Source: Clostridia bacterium
GTDB taxonomy: Bacteria > Bacillota > Clostridia > Oscillospirales > CAG-272
DNA: 64,000 nt
Direction: 5' to 3'
Assembly: GCA_017503325.1 (NCBI GenBank)
Contig: JAFVTI010000042.1
Location: 1-64,000, forward strand
Position numbers and translations under genes: made by a program. Each line of letters starts with the position of its first letter. Positions within the stretch are counted from its first letter, which is position 1. The notes beneath the pieces were generated by a model. That model worked only from the letters and a program-made list of their open reading frames with translations. It was not told the origin of the DNA and ran no database searches. Shown piece by piece: positions 27,421 through 35,890 of the stretch.

Positions 27421-28106
27421 CAGACGTAAAATTCTTTCATGTCGTCAAGTCTCAGACAGCCCAGATAACCGCCGTCCTTGACGCCGCAGTTGATATTGAC
27501 GCCGCCGTTACCAAACCAGATTCTGCCGTTGCCGCCGTTTTCCTCGGTGGTGGGCAGGTGGCCGACAACCACGGTCTTGTTCTTGTAAAGACGCTTGGTA
27601 AGATCCAGAGGCTCGGACATGAATGCCTCGGGCTCGCAGTCCTCAAGGTCCATATCGGGATCAAAATCCGCAATGCCCGCGTGCACCAACAGATAATCCT
27701 CACCGTCCACGCGCACCTGCTCGTAAAGTGCCATGTCGGACAGATAATCGATCACGCCCTCGCGCATCTCGCTATCCAGCTCGCGGAATGAGTCCAAGGT
27801 CGCCTGACCGCCGTTTGCCACCCATTTCTGCATGTCTGCAATAAAATCGGCATCGGGTGTCTGCTCGCCCGACAGCATTTTTTCAAAGCCCGCCAACATG
27901 CGCACGGCCAGATAGTCGTGCTCGCCCGCGATGGCGTATACGTTATAGCGCACGCTGAGGTCTCCGATCAATTCCATCGACTGCTCGCCATAGTCCACAA
28001 TGTCACCAAGCACGTACAGAATGTCGGTGTCTTTGAGGCCGATCTTTTCGATCAAGGCCTTGAATTTATCATAATTTCCATGTAAATCAGATACTACGTA
28101 TGTCAT
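27420..28106 (-). CDS. Metallophosphoesterase family protein (PP-type)
   Basis: The 228-residue cytoplasmic protein has the calcineurin-like core: SDLHGNYDKF (about 6-15), LGDIVDYGEQS (about 33-43), GEHDYLAV (about 61-68), LLVHAGIADF (about 144-153) and VVGHLPTT (about 179-186). The usual GNHD motif reads GEHD, replacing the metal-ligand Asn with Glu. The family includes Ser/Thr and small-molecule phosphatases; the substrate here is unknown. It lies between nif3 and rlmD in a tight minus-strand run. Confidence 0.85.
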   Translation of the reverse strand: MTYVVSDLHGNYDKFKALIEKIGLKDTDILYVLGDIVDYGEQSMELIGDLSVRYNVYAIAGEHDYLAVRMLAGFEKMLSGEQTPDADFIADMQKWVANGGQATLDSFRELDSEMREGVIDYLSDMALYEQVRVDGEDYLLVHAGIADFDPDMDLEDCEPEAFMSEPLDLTKRLYKNKTVVVGHLPTTEENGGNGRIWFGNGGVNINCGVKDGGYLGCLRLDDMKEFYV

Positions 28107-28118
28107 ATTCCTCTCCTT

Positions 28119-28874
28119 TTATACAACAGTCACCCGGCAGCTTTTGACCACATCGGTCTGCACCCGGGGGTCAACCTCGGCAATCAGCGCGCAAAGACGC
28201 GCACAAATGGGCTGTTCGGTGTAAAAATGTCCTGCAACCAGCAAATTCAGCTTGTCGGCATCACAATACTGCGAATATTTCAGCTCGCCTGTCAGGAAGG
28301 TGTCCGCTCCCGACGCCAGCGCAAGCTCCAGCTCGCTCTTGCCGCTGCCGCCGACCACAGCCACGCGGCTGACGACCTTGCCCGCATCCGCGCAAAGCAC
28401 GGCGGGACATCCAAGCACGTCCTTGACCTTGGCCGCAAACTCTGCAGCCGACGTCGGAACGGGCAAATTACCCACGCGCATGATTCGCTCATCCCCTGCA
28501 ATTTCCACGTTCTCAAGCCCGACAAGCCCTGCCAGAATATCGTTCACGCCGCCCTCGGCAGCGTCAATTCTCGTATGGAAGGACACCGCGCTGACGCCTG
28601 CACGGCAAAGCTTGATGACCTTTGCCCCGTCGTAATCGTCTGCCACTACGTTTTTGAGCCCGCCAAACAGCATGGGATGGTGCGTAAAGATCAGATCATA
28701 CCCCTCGGCAGCAGCCTTATCGACCACCTCGGCAGTTGCATCCAGTGCAACCAGCACCTTTTTCACTTCTCTTTCGGGGTCGGGGCAAACGTTGAGTCCG
28801 TCCACGTCCCAGCTGCAACCGAGCTCACGCGGCACGATTGCGCAAAGCGCCTTATAAAATTCTCTGACTGTCAT
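28119..28874 (-). CDS. Nif3-like dinuclear metal-centre protein
   Basis: This is a 251-residue member of the NIF3/YbgI (GTP cyclohydrolase-related) family. Typical metal-ligand motifs are present: IFTHHPMLFGG (about 59-69), SFHTRIDAAEGGVND (about 98-112) and the C-terminal VAGHFYTEQPI (about 213-223). Members form a hexameric toroid; the cellular role is unsettled. It lies directly after trmK, with a 4-nt overlap (28871-28874), the same pairing seen in many Bacillota (yqfN-yqfO in Bacillus subtilis). Confidence 0.9.
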   Translation of the reverse strand: MTVREFYKALCAIVPRELGCSWDVDGLNVCPDPEREVKKVLVALDATAEVVDKAAAEGYDLIFTHHPMLFGGLKNVVADDYDGAKVIKLCRAGVSAVSFHTRIDAAEGGVNDILAGLVGLENVEIAGDERIMRVGNLPVPTSAAEFAAKVKDVLGCPAVLCADAGKVVSRVAVVGGSGKSELELALASGADTFLTGELKYSQYCDADKLNLLVAGHFYTEQPICARLCALIAEVDPRVQTDVVKSCRVTVV

Positions 28875-29575
28875 TCTGATTCCCTTTCTTTGATACGAGC
28901 GTACAGCGCGTCGATCTTTTCAAGCATACCAAGCTCAAAGGTCGCGTCCTTGCCGCCCATGCGCTTGCCGTCCGCGCTCGTTTGCAAAAGACGGCGTTTA
29001 TTTTCCAACAGCTCCGCCAGCAGCGGGTGCATTCTTTCTATGTTATGGCTGCCAAACCACAAGGCCATGTCATCCTCGGAGCGTACCACTCCGTCGTATT
29101 CGGCGCAAATGATCTGGTACACCTTCTCTTCCTTGACCAAGGTCTGATCAAGAATACAAAATCCGTTTTCTAAGAGGTACGCGCGCAGAATCTCCGCATG
29201 CGACATGGGCTGCAGCACAAGACGGATGCGCGCGTCGCGCGTCCAGGGCGCTGCCTCGATGATGGAGGCGATCAGCTCGCCGCCCATGCCGAAAATGGTG
29301 ATATCCTCGGGGGCGTAGGCTTGTATGCCGTCAAGCCCGGGGGTGCAAACGGCCGTGATGCGATCACCAAGCTCCGCTGCAGCAATATTGCGCTTGGCAT
29401 TCTCCACGGGGCCGCGGTTGATATCCGACGCGACGGCACGCGGACAAATGCCGTTCCCGCATGCATATATCGGCAGATGCGCGTGATCCGAGCCAACGTC
29501 CGAGAGCACCTTGCCCCGACGCAGATACGGGATCGCGCCTGCCAGTCTTTGATCAAATTTCTTTTCTCTTTTCAT
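28871..29575 (-). CDS. trmK: tRNA (adenine22-N1)-methyltransferase TrmK
   Basis: It makes m1A22 in tRNA using SAM. The 234 residues begin with MKREKKFDQRL and then the methyltransferase motif VLSDVGSDHAHLPIYA (about 23-38). They also carry VASDINRGPVENAKRN and IFGMGGELIASII, the hallmark of TrmK. No strong ribosome site is seen before the ATG, possibly because a palindromic repeat has inserted just upstream. It is coupled to nif3. Confidence 0.92.
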   Translation of the reverse strand: MKREKKFDQRLAGAIPYLRRGKVLSDVGSDHAHLPIYACGNGICPRAVASDINRGPVENAKRNIAAAELGDRITAVCTPGLDGIQAYAPEDITIFGMGGELIASIIEAAPWTRDARIRLVLQPMSHAEILRAYLLENGFCILDQTLVKEEKVYQIICAEYDGVVRSEDDMALWFGSHNIERMHPLLAELLENKRRLLQTSADGKRMGGKDATFELGMLEKIDALYARIKERESE

Positions 29576-29613
29576 GATGTAAAACTATGGGGGCGAGTGG
29601 ACACTCGCACTTC

Positions 29614-29719
29614 ACGTAGGAAAGGATATCATCCTCCCGCACGCGAGCAGGCGAGCAAGCGATGAAATCACACAATCAAAAACCGTTTTCGTGCGGGAGG
29701 ATGATATCCTCCCCTACGT
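29614..29719. repeat. MITE-like palindromic element
   Basis: Inverted arms of 28 nt (29614-29641 and 29692-29719, two mismatches) flank about 50 nt of unique sequence. The arm core GGATATCATCCTCCCGC is itself partly palindromic and matches the repeat at 23294-23318. It lies in the 177-nt gap upstream of trmK. It could fold as a long hairpin in RNA. Confidence 0.7.
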
Positions 29720-29752
29720 TTTTGATTCGTCCGCCCCGCCCCTTTGTCCCGC

Positions 29753-29953
29753 TTACTTGCCCTGCAGGTAAGCGTTGAGCTTTGCTACCAGCTCGTCAGC
29801 GTCGGTGCCGTGAACTGCGCAAGCATCCTCGATGCTCTCGCCTCTGGAAGCGGGGCAGCCTAAGCAGTGCATGCCGATCTCGAAAAAGAAACGAGCCGTG
29901 CCCTGATCGTAATCCAGAACGTCGCCGATAATGCTATTCTTGGTAACCTTCAT
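29753..29953 (-). CDS. DUF1858-domain small protein
   Basis: This 66-residue DUF1858 protein has the conserved HCLGCPASRGESIEDAC segment (about 29-45), with a CxxC and a third Cys. The opening IIGDVLDYDQGTARFFFEIG is typical. Members are widespread in anaerobes and may bind metal or reactive small molecules; no activity is proven. GGAGG precedes the start and the gene has its own consensus promoter. It is upstream of the repeat that precedes trmK. Confidence 0.85.
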   Translation of the reverse strand: MKVTKNSIIGDVLDYDQGTARFFFEIGMHCLGCPASRGESIEDACAVHGTDADELVAKLNAYLQGK

Positions 29954-29994
29954 GATTTTGTCCTCCGTAAAATGAATATAGTTTTACATATACT

Positions 29995-30023
29995 ATTATA
30001 CAAATTTCCGCATCATATGTCAA
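29995..30023 (-). promoter_or_regulatory. Consensus promoter of the DUF1858 gene
   Basis: TTGACA and TATAAT are 17 nt apart on the minus strand, matching the consensus fully. Confidence 0.85.
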
Positions 30024-30189
30024 GCGTAATTTTTGGATATATGGATGCACGGCGGCTTGCGTAATCGGTGATTAAATTTTTCCCATAAGTCACCTCACCT
30101 TTTGAAATTTTGGCGACTATATAAGCGAAGAAAGGAACCGGCGATCGCAACAAAAGCCCTTGAATCAAAACACAAATATGGAGGTTAAC

Positions 30190-30480
30190 ATGAACGAACA
30201 TACAAATCCTGTCACAAATCAAAACGAAATCACCCCGGCCGAGGTCTGGGAACAGATCAAGCATCTGCAAGAGCAGCTGTCGTCCTTGCAGGAAGCAACC
30301 GACAGAATGCTTGCGGTCAACGACACGGATGAATATGACGGCGACGAGCCTATCTCGACGGTCAACGCCCAAATTGCAACAGCCAAGATCGAAGCCATCA
30401 GGGCTGTGTTTACTGAGCGCGAAAAAACGCTGCAGACCTTGCTTGAATTCTACAAGGATGTTTACGAAAAAAAGCTTTAA
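30190..30480 (+). CDS. Small coiled-coil hypothetical protein
   Basis: The 96-residue protein is acidic and helical. It has an Asn/Thr-rich N-terminus and a region EIKHLQEQLSSLQEA-like near 20-40 that should form a coiled coil. A second helix (about 60-95) ends FYKDVYEKKL. GGAGG at 30180-30184 fixes the start at 30190; an upstream in-frame start lacks a site. There is no signal or membrane segment. I do not recognise the family. A strong terminator follows directly, so it is a single-gene unit. Confidence 0.65.
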   Translation: MNEHTNPVTNQNEITPAEVWEQIKHLQEQLSSLQEATDRMLAVNDTDEYDGDEPISTVNAQIATAKIEAIRAVFTEREKTLQTLLEFYKDVYEKKL

Positions 30481-30507
30481 GTAACAATAAGTCTTATCAA
30501 TAAAGAG

Positions 30508-30540
30508 AACCCTTCTGTATGCTTGAAGGGTTTCTTTTTT
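30508..30540 (+). terminator. Rho-independent terminator
   Basis: AACCCTTC pairs with GAAGGGTT across a 9-nt loop and is followed by TCTTTTTTC. It lies 28 nt after the small coiled-coil gene. Confidence 0.9.
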
Positions 30541-30848
30541 CTGTCTCCCAAGAATTCGACATTGAGAATATCCATTCCGTTCTTTTTGAGCAAGAAGCCG
30601 CAAAGAAGAACATATTTGCTGCGCAAATTAAAACGGCAAATAGAAATTTCGCTCGTTGCGACGAGCGACTCGGGGCGCTGCCAGTTAAGTATTAGATGCT
30701 GGATTTCGCAGAAGTCCAGCATCAGGGTGGCGTCACTAACACTCGAACGTGTAACAACATTTACACGCCACCATGCCTTTCTGAAACGGCTCGATCTAAA
30801 CTTTCATAATGAAAGCCTTAGGTATATGAAAATTCCCGCATTTTTTGC
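30541..30848. repeat. Intergenic repeat region without genes
   Basis: No convincing gene is seen. Positions 30577-30611 carry a diverged copy of the hairpin at 31-65. Further palindromes follow, including one near 30652-30666 (GCTCGTTGCGACGAGC) and one near 30697-30722 (GATGCTGGA...TCCAGCATC). The sequence then leads to the promoter at 30849-30877. It looks like accumulated palindromic elements. Confidence 0.5.
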
Positions 30849-30877
30849 TTTACAAATGCACAAATATATGGTATAAT
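30849..30877 (+). promoter_or_regulatory. Sigma-A promoter of the DUF2079-like gene
   Basis: TTTACA and TATAAT are separated by 17 nt. The predicted leader of about 35 nt contains AAAGGAG. Confidence 0.75.
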
Positions 30878-30917
30878 ATTATGATTATTCCCTATATGGG
30901 AGAAAGGAGCTGCTGCC

Positions 30918-32684
30918 ATGAAGGCAAATAAACAAGCCGATGTGCAAAAAAGCACGCCGGTTTTACTGATATTTTGTGCACTGAGTGCCCTGTTTGGCAG
31001 CGGTGCCATCATCGGGATCACCATTCTGAGCAACCCCGCACTGGAACGGCTGCTGCTCGAAGCGCTCATCCCGCAATACCTGATCTGCTTTGCCGTTCTG
31101 TTTTTACTGATCTTTGGCTACAGCTCGATCTACCCGCCGCTTACGTATCTGACGCTGCCCGCAGCCGTGCTGGCCTGCGGTGTGCGCACCACCTTTGCCT
31201 CCGCCCCCTTTGTCAACGGTCTTGCCATCGCGCTGATCTTTGCAGCCCTTTCGGCAGCCGCAATTGCCGCTTCGGTATGGGCTTGGCACAAGTACCCCAT
31301 GCCTCTGACCAAGCCGCGCAAAGCCTTGCCCTGTGTGCTTGCCGTCTCGGGCATCGCCCTTGCCGCGGTCGCATCGCTTTGGCTGTTTATCACGGTGGTT
31401 GGCGGTCGTCTTGACTCTCTGCAATCGGACAAGACCTATGCAGGCTTTGGACAGATGCTTTACTATATGCAAAACAGCGGAAAGCCCTTTACCACGCTGC
31501 TCTCGGGCACACCGCAAAGCTACTTTGCCACGCAACCGGCGCCGCTTTGGTACTTGCTCCTGCCCGTTTACGCGCTTTTCTCGCACAGCCTGCACAGCAT
31601 ACTTGCCGTGGGCATTGCGCTTTACGCGCTCATGCTGAGTGCCGTCATTCCCCTTTGGCGCATTTGTCGCAGGCTTGCCCTCTCACCCCTGCAAAGCGCA
31701 GCTTTGTGCATAGCCCTTGTCGCCTGCCCCTTACTGATCGGCGGCAGCTCCTCGGGCGGTGCGATCTCCATGCTCTCGCTGCCCCTTATGCTGTGGATCG
31801 CAGATACGCTTTCGGGCAAACGCCCCTATCTTGCGCTGATCCCGCTGATTTTAAGCCTTGGCATCGGATTTGAGACCTCGGTCTGGGTGGTATTCTTCTG
31901 CCTCTATCTTGCGCTGAGCGCAGCACCCCAAAGCAAACGCGCAGCCTTAGTCTGCACCGCCGTATCCGCAGTGGGTACACTGGCAACGGGCATCTACCTT
32001 GCCGCAGTGCAAAGCCCCGTGCTTGCCAATCTGTTCTCGGGGATCGGGCTGCAGATCGGCCAAAAGCTGCTCTTCTTACTGCTCTTGCTCCTGCCCTGCG
32101 CACTGCTCCCTCTGCTGACAAAGCAAAAGGCCGCGCTCGTGCTTCTCATCCCATTTGTACTGTTCCATCTGGTGGCAGATGCCAACGCCTTCAGCGGCGT
32201 GTTCTGCACCTATGCATACCCAGCCATTGCGGCAGTCTTTTTGCTCTCGGCACACGGCCTTGCCAATCTCAAAGCAGAAATCAAGGGCATAAACCTCGCC
32301 AAGGTTCTGCCTGCCGTTGCACTTTGCGCGTCGATTTTGCTGGCAGCCCCCTATGCGTCAACGCTGGTAAATCTTTACGCGTCGCCTACCGAAGAGGAGC
32401 AGGCAGACACCGAATGCATGCACGAGCTGCTTGCCATGCTCCCGCAAAACGCATCGGTCACGGCATCCGATTCTCTGCTTTGCGCGCTGCACGACCGCAC
32501 GTGGCTGTTCTCGCTGGACGCTGATCCCGCGTCCCCCGACTCCAACGTCATCGTGCTTGATTTGCGCGAGGAGTTCATTCCCTCGGGCATGGAGCCATAC
32601 GACGTGGCGTATTATCAATCCATGGGGTACACCCTGCGAGAGGATATGAGCCGGGAAGGCATTCTGGCGGTGCTGTTCAAGTAG
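30918..32684 (+). CDS. Polytopic membrane protein, DUF2079/glycosyltransferase-like
   Basis: The 588-residue protein has about 12 hydrophobic helices (first near 15-37). The arrangement and a late extracytoplasmic motif LAMLPQNASVTASDSLLCAL (about 493-512) resemble the DUF2079 family, whose members look like GT-C or PMT-type glycosyltransferases. The usual acidic motif of the first loop is not obvious to me, so catalysis is uncertain. The start follows GAAAGGAG. The gene precedes prfB by about 60 nt and may share a transcript. Confidence 0.65.
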   Translation: MKANKQADVQKSTPVLLIFCALSALFGSGAIIGITILSNPALERLLLEALIPQYLICFAVLFLLIFGYSSIYPPLTYLTLPAAVLACGVRTTFASAPFVNGLAIALIFAALSAAAIAASVWAWHKYPMPLTKPRKALPCVLAVSGIALAAVASLWLFITVVGGRLDSLQSDKTYAGFGQMLYYMQNSGKPFTTLLSGTPQSYFATQPAPLWYLLLPVYALFSHSLHSILAVGIALYALMLSAVIPLWRICRRLALSPLQSAALCIALVACPLLIGGSSSGGAISMLSLPLMLWIADTLSGKRPYLALIPLILSLGIGFETSVWVVFFCLYLALSAAPQSKRAALVCTAVSAVGTLATGIYLAAVQSPVLANLFSGIGLQIGQKLLFLLLLLLPCALLPLLTKQKAALVLLIPFVLFHLVADANAFSGVFCTYAYPAIAAVFLLSAHGLANLKAEIKGINLAKVLPAVALCASILLAAPYASTLVNLYASPTEEEQADTECMHELLAMLPQNASVTASDSLLCALHDRTWLFSLDADPASPDSNVIVLDLREEFIPSGMEPYDVAYYQSMGYTLREDMSREGILAVLFK

Positions 32685-32747
32685 CGACCGCACCCCCGAA
32701 ACACTTGTAAATAATGAAAAATGATGTAAAGGATAGGTAAAAGAATT

Positions 32748-33854
32748 ATGATTATTGCACTTGAAGAGGCAAAGCTTGCCTTAGTGAATATGAGATCCGA
32801 TCTGACCGAGCTCGGTCAGCAGCTCAAGATCGAGCAGGCTCGCGCAACCGTTGAGGAGCTGGAGCAGCAGACCTCCGATCCTGCATTCTGGAACAACCAG
32901 GAGAAATCCTCCAAGGTACTGCAGACCATCAAGCAGCAAAAGGACAAGATTGAAAGCTACGAGACACTCTGCACCCGTCTTGAGGATGCGATTGTGCTTG
33001 CGGAAATGGCCATTGACGAAAACGACGAGAGCTGCGTGGACGAGGTACAGTCCGAGCTTTCCGAGATCACCGCTATCGCAGAGAAAAAGCGCACCGAGGT
33101 GCTGCTCTCGGGCGAATACGATAAGAACAACGCCATCATTTCCTTCCATCCCGGTGCAGGCGGCACCGAGGCGCAGGACTGGTGCCAGATGCTTTACCGC
33201 ATGATCACCCGTTGGTGCGAGGCCAACGGCTTTAAGGTCAAGCTGACCGACTGGCTAGACGGCGACGATGCGGGGCTCAAGTCCGCGACCATTTTCGTGG
33301 AGGGCGAGAACGCCTATGGCTTCCTCAAGAGCGAAAACGGCGTGCACAGACTTGTGCGTGTTTCTCCCTTCGACTCCGCAGGACGCAGACAGACCTCCTT
33401 CTCCTCGATCGAGGTCATGCCCGAGTTTGATAAGCTGGATGACGTGGTCGTTCGTGAAGAAGATTACGACTTCGTAACCTTCCACTCCAGCGGCGCGGGC
33501 GGTCAGAACATCAACAAGGTCTCCTCTGCAGTTCGTCTGATCCACAAGCCCACCGGCATCGTGGTGGCTTGCCAGACCGAGCGTTCGCAGCTGCAGAACA
33601 AGGAAACTGCTATGAGAATGCTGAAATCCAAGCTCATGGAGATCAAGATCAAGGAGCGTCTTGACACCATTGACGAGATCAAGGGCAACAAGACCAAGAT
33701 CGAATGGGGCTCTCAGATCCGCTCCTACGTCTTTATGCCCTACACGCTGGTCAAGGACCTGCGCACCGGTTATGAAACCGGCGACGTGGAAGCCGTCATG
33801 GACGGTGATCTGGACGGCTTTATCAACGCATATCTCAAGCACATTTCGCAATAA
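32748..33854 (+). CDS. prfB: Peptide chain release factor 2
   Basis: RF2 ends translation at UGA and UAA. The 368 residues contain the stop-recognition tripeptide Ser206-Pro-Phe208 and the catalytic GGQ at 251-253 in SSGAGGQNINKVSS. The frame is continuous from the ATG: there is no in-frame UGA or CUUUGA frameshift site in the first 40 codons, unlike the autoregulated form in many bacteria. AAAGGATAGG lies before the start. It follows a DUF2079-like gene and precedes nnr. Confidence 0.97.
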   Translation: MIIALEEAKLALVNMRSDLTELGQQLKIEQARATVEELEQQTSDPAFWNNQEKSSKVLQTIKQQKDKIESYETLCTRLEDAIVLAEMAIDENDESCVDEVQSELSEITAIAEKKRTEVLLSGEYDKNNAIISFHPGAGGTEAQDWCQMLYRMITRWCEANGFKVKLTDWLDGDDAGLKSATIFVEGENAYGFLKSENGVHRLVRVSPFDSAGRRQTSFSSIEVMPEFDKLDDVVVREEDYDFVTFHSSGAGGQNINKVSSAVRLIHKPTGIVVACQTERSQLQNKETAMRMLKSKLMEIKIKERLDTIDEIKGNKTKIEWGSQIRSYVFMPYTLVKDLRTGYETGDVEAVMDGDLDGFINAYLKHISQ

Positions 33855-33886
33855 AAATTTCATTTCGGGATAAAAAGGAGGATCGC

Positions 33887-35407
33887 ATGAAAGCATTGCT
33901 TAGTGCCGGTGCGGCACGCGCCAACGACCACTATACGATCCATTCCCTTGGGGTCCCGGAGCGTGAGCTGATCCTTCGCGTGGCGCGCTATGCCATGGAT
34001 ATTCTGACCGAGGGCTACGACCTTGGTGCACCTTGCATCGTTTGCGGACACGGAAACAACGGCGCGGACGGCTTCGCTCTTGCAGGCCTGCTTTGCGAGA
34101 TCGGCTGCAAGCCCACCATTGTCTATACGGGAAAGCTGACGCAGGACGCGCATCCCGACACGAGTGCCATGAGCGTCTCTTGCAAGGAGTTTTACGAGCA
34201 AGCCATCGAGATGGGCATCCCGATTCTTTGTCACGCGCTGTCCGCAAAGGTAAGCGTCACGGTGGACGCCATCTTCGGCATCGGGCTGCACGGCAAGATC
34301 CCCGAGAACGTCTGCCGCATCATTGACGCCATGAATCAATCGGGCACGCCTATTCTTGCGATCGATATTCCCTCGGGCGTATATGCCGACACGGGTGAGA
34401 CTGCGCAGACCGCGGTTTGCGCGACAGAGACCATGACCGTGCAAAGCGACAAGCCGGGGCTGCATATCTATCCCGGTGCCGGACACGCAGGTAAGGTGAC
34501 CGTCGCCGACGTGGGCATTGAGCCCGCGCCCGACTGTCCCGCTCCCCTGTTCTATTCCTTGGAGCAAAGCGATCTTTCCGCCCTGCTCCCGCCCCGCCCC
34601 GTGCGCTCTCACAAGGGCACGTTTGGCAGAGTCCTGCTGATCACGGGCTCGGACTGCATGGCGGGTGCTGCCTACATGGCAGCCATGGGTGCATTCCGCA
34701 GCGGCGCAGGACTGGTGGAGATTTTCACCCCCGAGCAAAACCGCATCATTCTGCAGCAGCTGGTTCCCGAGGCGATCCTGACCTGCTATTCGTCCGCTGA
34801 GGATATTGTTCCCATGCTGAACGAGGCCATCGCACGTGCCGACGCCATTGTGCTCGGATGCGGACTTGGACACAGCCAATCCGCCGCGCAAGCGGTTGCA
34901 TATACGTTAAAAACGGCAAAAGTGCCCCTGGTACTGGATGCCGACGCGCTTAATCTCATTGCCGCACAGCCTGCCATGCTCCAATCACTTGACCAAGCGC
35001 AAAAGGCGCAGACGGTCATGACCCCGCATGCGGCAGAGACTGCGCGCTTGCTTGGCTGCAGCATTACGGACGTGACCGATCACGTTTACAAATCAGCGCA
35101 GGCACTTGCCTTGCAATACGGCACAAACGTGCTGCTCAAGGACGCACACAGTCTGATCTGCGCGCACGACGGCAGCATCTGCTACGTCAACCCCACGGGC
35201 AGCACCGCGCTTTCCACCGCGGGCTCGGGTGATATTCTGGCAGGTGTGATAGGTGGCCTGGCCGCCGCCAAGACCAATGCGCAGCCCATGCACACCACCG
35301 CCGCCCTTGCGGCATACCTGCACGGCTTAGCCGGGCAGAAAGCCGAGCAATCGGTCGGTGCACGCGCCGCCATGGCAAGAGATATCTTGCAGGGGCTCGT
35401 TGATTAA
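33887..35407 (+). CDS. nnr: Bifunctional NAD(P)H-hydrate epimerase/dehydratase
   Basis: This repairs hydrated NADH and NADPH. The N-terminal epimerase half (about 1-215) has GHGNNGADGFALAGLL (about 50-65) and AIDIPSGVYADTGE. The C-terminal ADP/ATP-dependent dehydratase half (about 225-506) has KGTFGRVLLITGSD, DADALNLIA, TPHAAETARLLG and the nucleotide-binding STAGSGDILAGVIGG. The 506-residue length is normal for the fused form. AAGGAGG precedes the ATG. It lies 32 nt after prfB and is followed by a strong terminator. Confidence 0.95.
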   Translation: MKALLSAGAARANDHYTIHSLGVPERELILRVARYAMDILTEGYDLGAPCIVCGHGNNGADGFALAGLLCEIGCKPTIVYTGKLTQDAHPDTSAMSVSCKEFYEQAIEMGIPILCHALSAKVSVTVDAIFGIGLHGKIPENVCRIIDAMNQSGTPILAIDIPSGVYADTGETAQTAVCATETMTVQSDKPGLHIYPGAGHAGKVTVADVGIEPAPDCPAPLFYSLEQSDLSALLPPRPVRSHKGTFGRVLLITGSDCMAGAAYMAAMGAFRSGAGLVEIFTPEQNRIILQQLVPEAILTCYSSAEDIVPMLNEAIARADAIVLGCGLGHSQSAAQAVAYTLKTAKVPLVLDADALNLIAAQPAMLQSLDQAQKAQTVMTPHAAETARLLGCSITDVTDHVYKSAQALALQYGTNVLLKDAHSLICAHDGSICYVNPTGSTALSTAGSGDILAGVIGGLAAAKTNAQPMHTTAALAAYLHGLAGQKAEQSVGARAAMARDILQGLVD

Positions 35408-35457
35408 AGATAAAAGAAAAAACACAGCCCGATGGGCTACGGAATTAGCGAAAAAAT

Positions 35458-35498
35458 AGCAGGAATTTGCTCGATTTTGAGCAGATTCCTGCTTTTTT
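35458..35498 (+). terminator. Rho-independent terminator after nnr
   Basis: AGCAGGAAT pairs with ATTCCTGCT, extended by TGCTC with GAGCA around a 6-nt loop, and is followed by TTTTTTATT. Confidence 0.9.
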
Positions 35499-35551
35499 AT
35501 TCGATAAAGTTTGGTTTTCAACATGATATAGAACTTTTCCTATGCGTTCAG

Positions 35552-35767
35552 ACAGCCCCTTCCCCTCGCTACGCTACGCTGCGAGGAACCCCTTCCCCGG
35601 AGGGGACGGCTTTGCAGCGCGCATCCGTTCTGTCGACTTTTCCCATCGTGGGACACTATTTTTGTTATCCGTCTTGTGGTACTCTTCGATGCGGGCGACT
35701 TATATAAGCCGTCCCCGCAGGGGAAGGAGGGCTCCCGTAGCGTAGCGCAACGGGAGGAAGGGGCTGT
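35552..35767. mobile_element. MITE-like element, 216 nt
   Basis: The element has imperfect terminal inverted repeats of about 60 nt. It starts ACAGCCCCTTCCCC and ends in GGGGCTGT; each arm has an internal CGCTACGCTACG-like segment and a GGGGACGGCT block. No transposase is encoded. Target-site duplication is not evident to me. Confidence 0.65.
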
Positions 35768-35805
35768 GCAATGAGATCGGGCAACTAACATTTTTTCTAA
35801 TAAAC

Positions 35806-35839
35806 AAAGGGCTGAATCATTCTTGACTCAGCCCTTTTT
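35806..35839. terminator. Bidirectional terminator
   Basis: AAAGGGCTGA pairs with TCAGCCCTTT, with a T-run on the plus side. On the minus strand it lies about 50 nt past the gene at 35891-36868. Confidence 0.75.
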
Positions 35840-35890
35840 CCAAAATCCCGCTAATTCCGCAGCCCATCGGGCCGCGTTTTTATTTTGAAG

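Larger units (their letters stand above)
35427..35872. repeat. Inverted 24-nt dispersed repeats flanking a MITE
   Basis: The copy at 35427-35450 (GCCCGATGGGCTACGGAATT and on) is repeated in reverse at 35849-35872 with one mismatch. A third, direct copy is at 61873-61896. The pair encloses the nnr terminator, the MITE-like element and the terminator at 35806-35839. There is no gene in this 480-nt gap. Confidence 0.65.

Noticed and set aside
30697..30770. Possible tRNA-like sequence near 30720-30770
   Set aside because: The sequence has palindromes but no consistent cloverleaf, no conserved T-loop GTTCGA and no CCA-adjacent acceptor stem.
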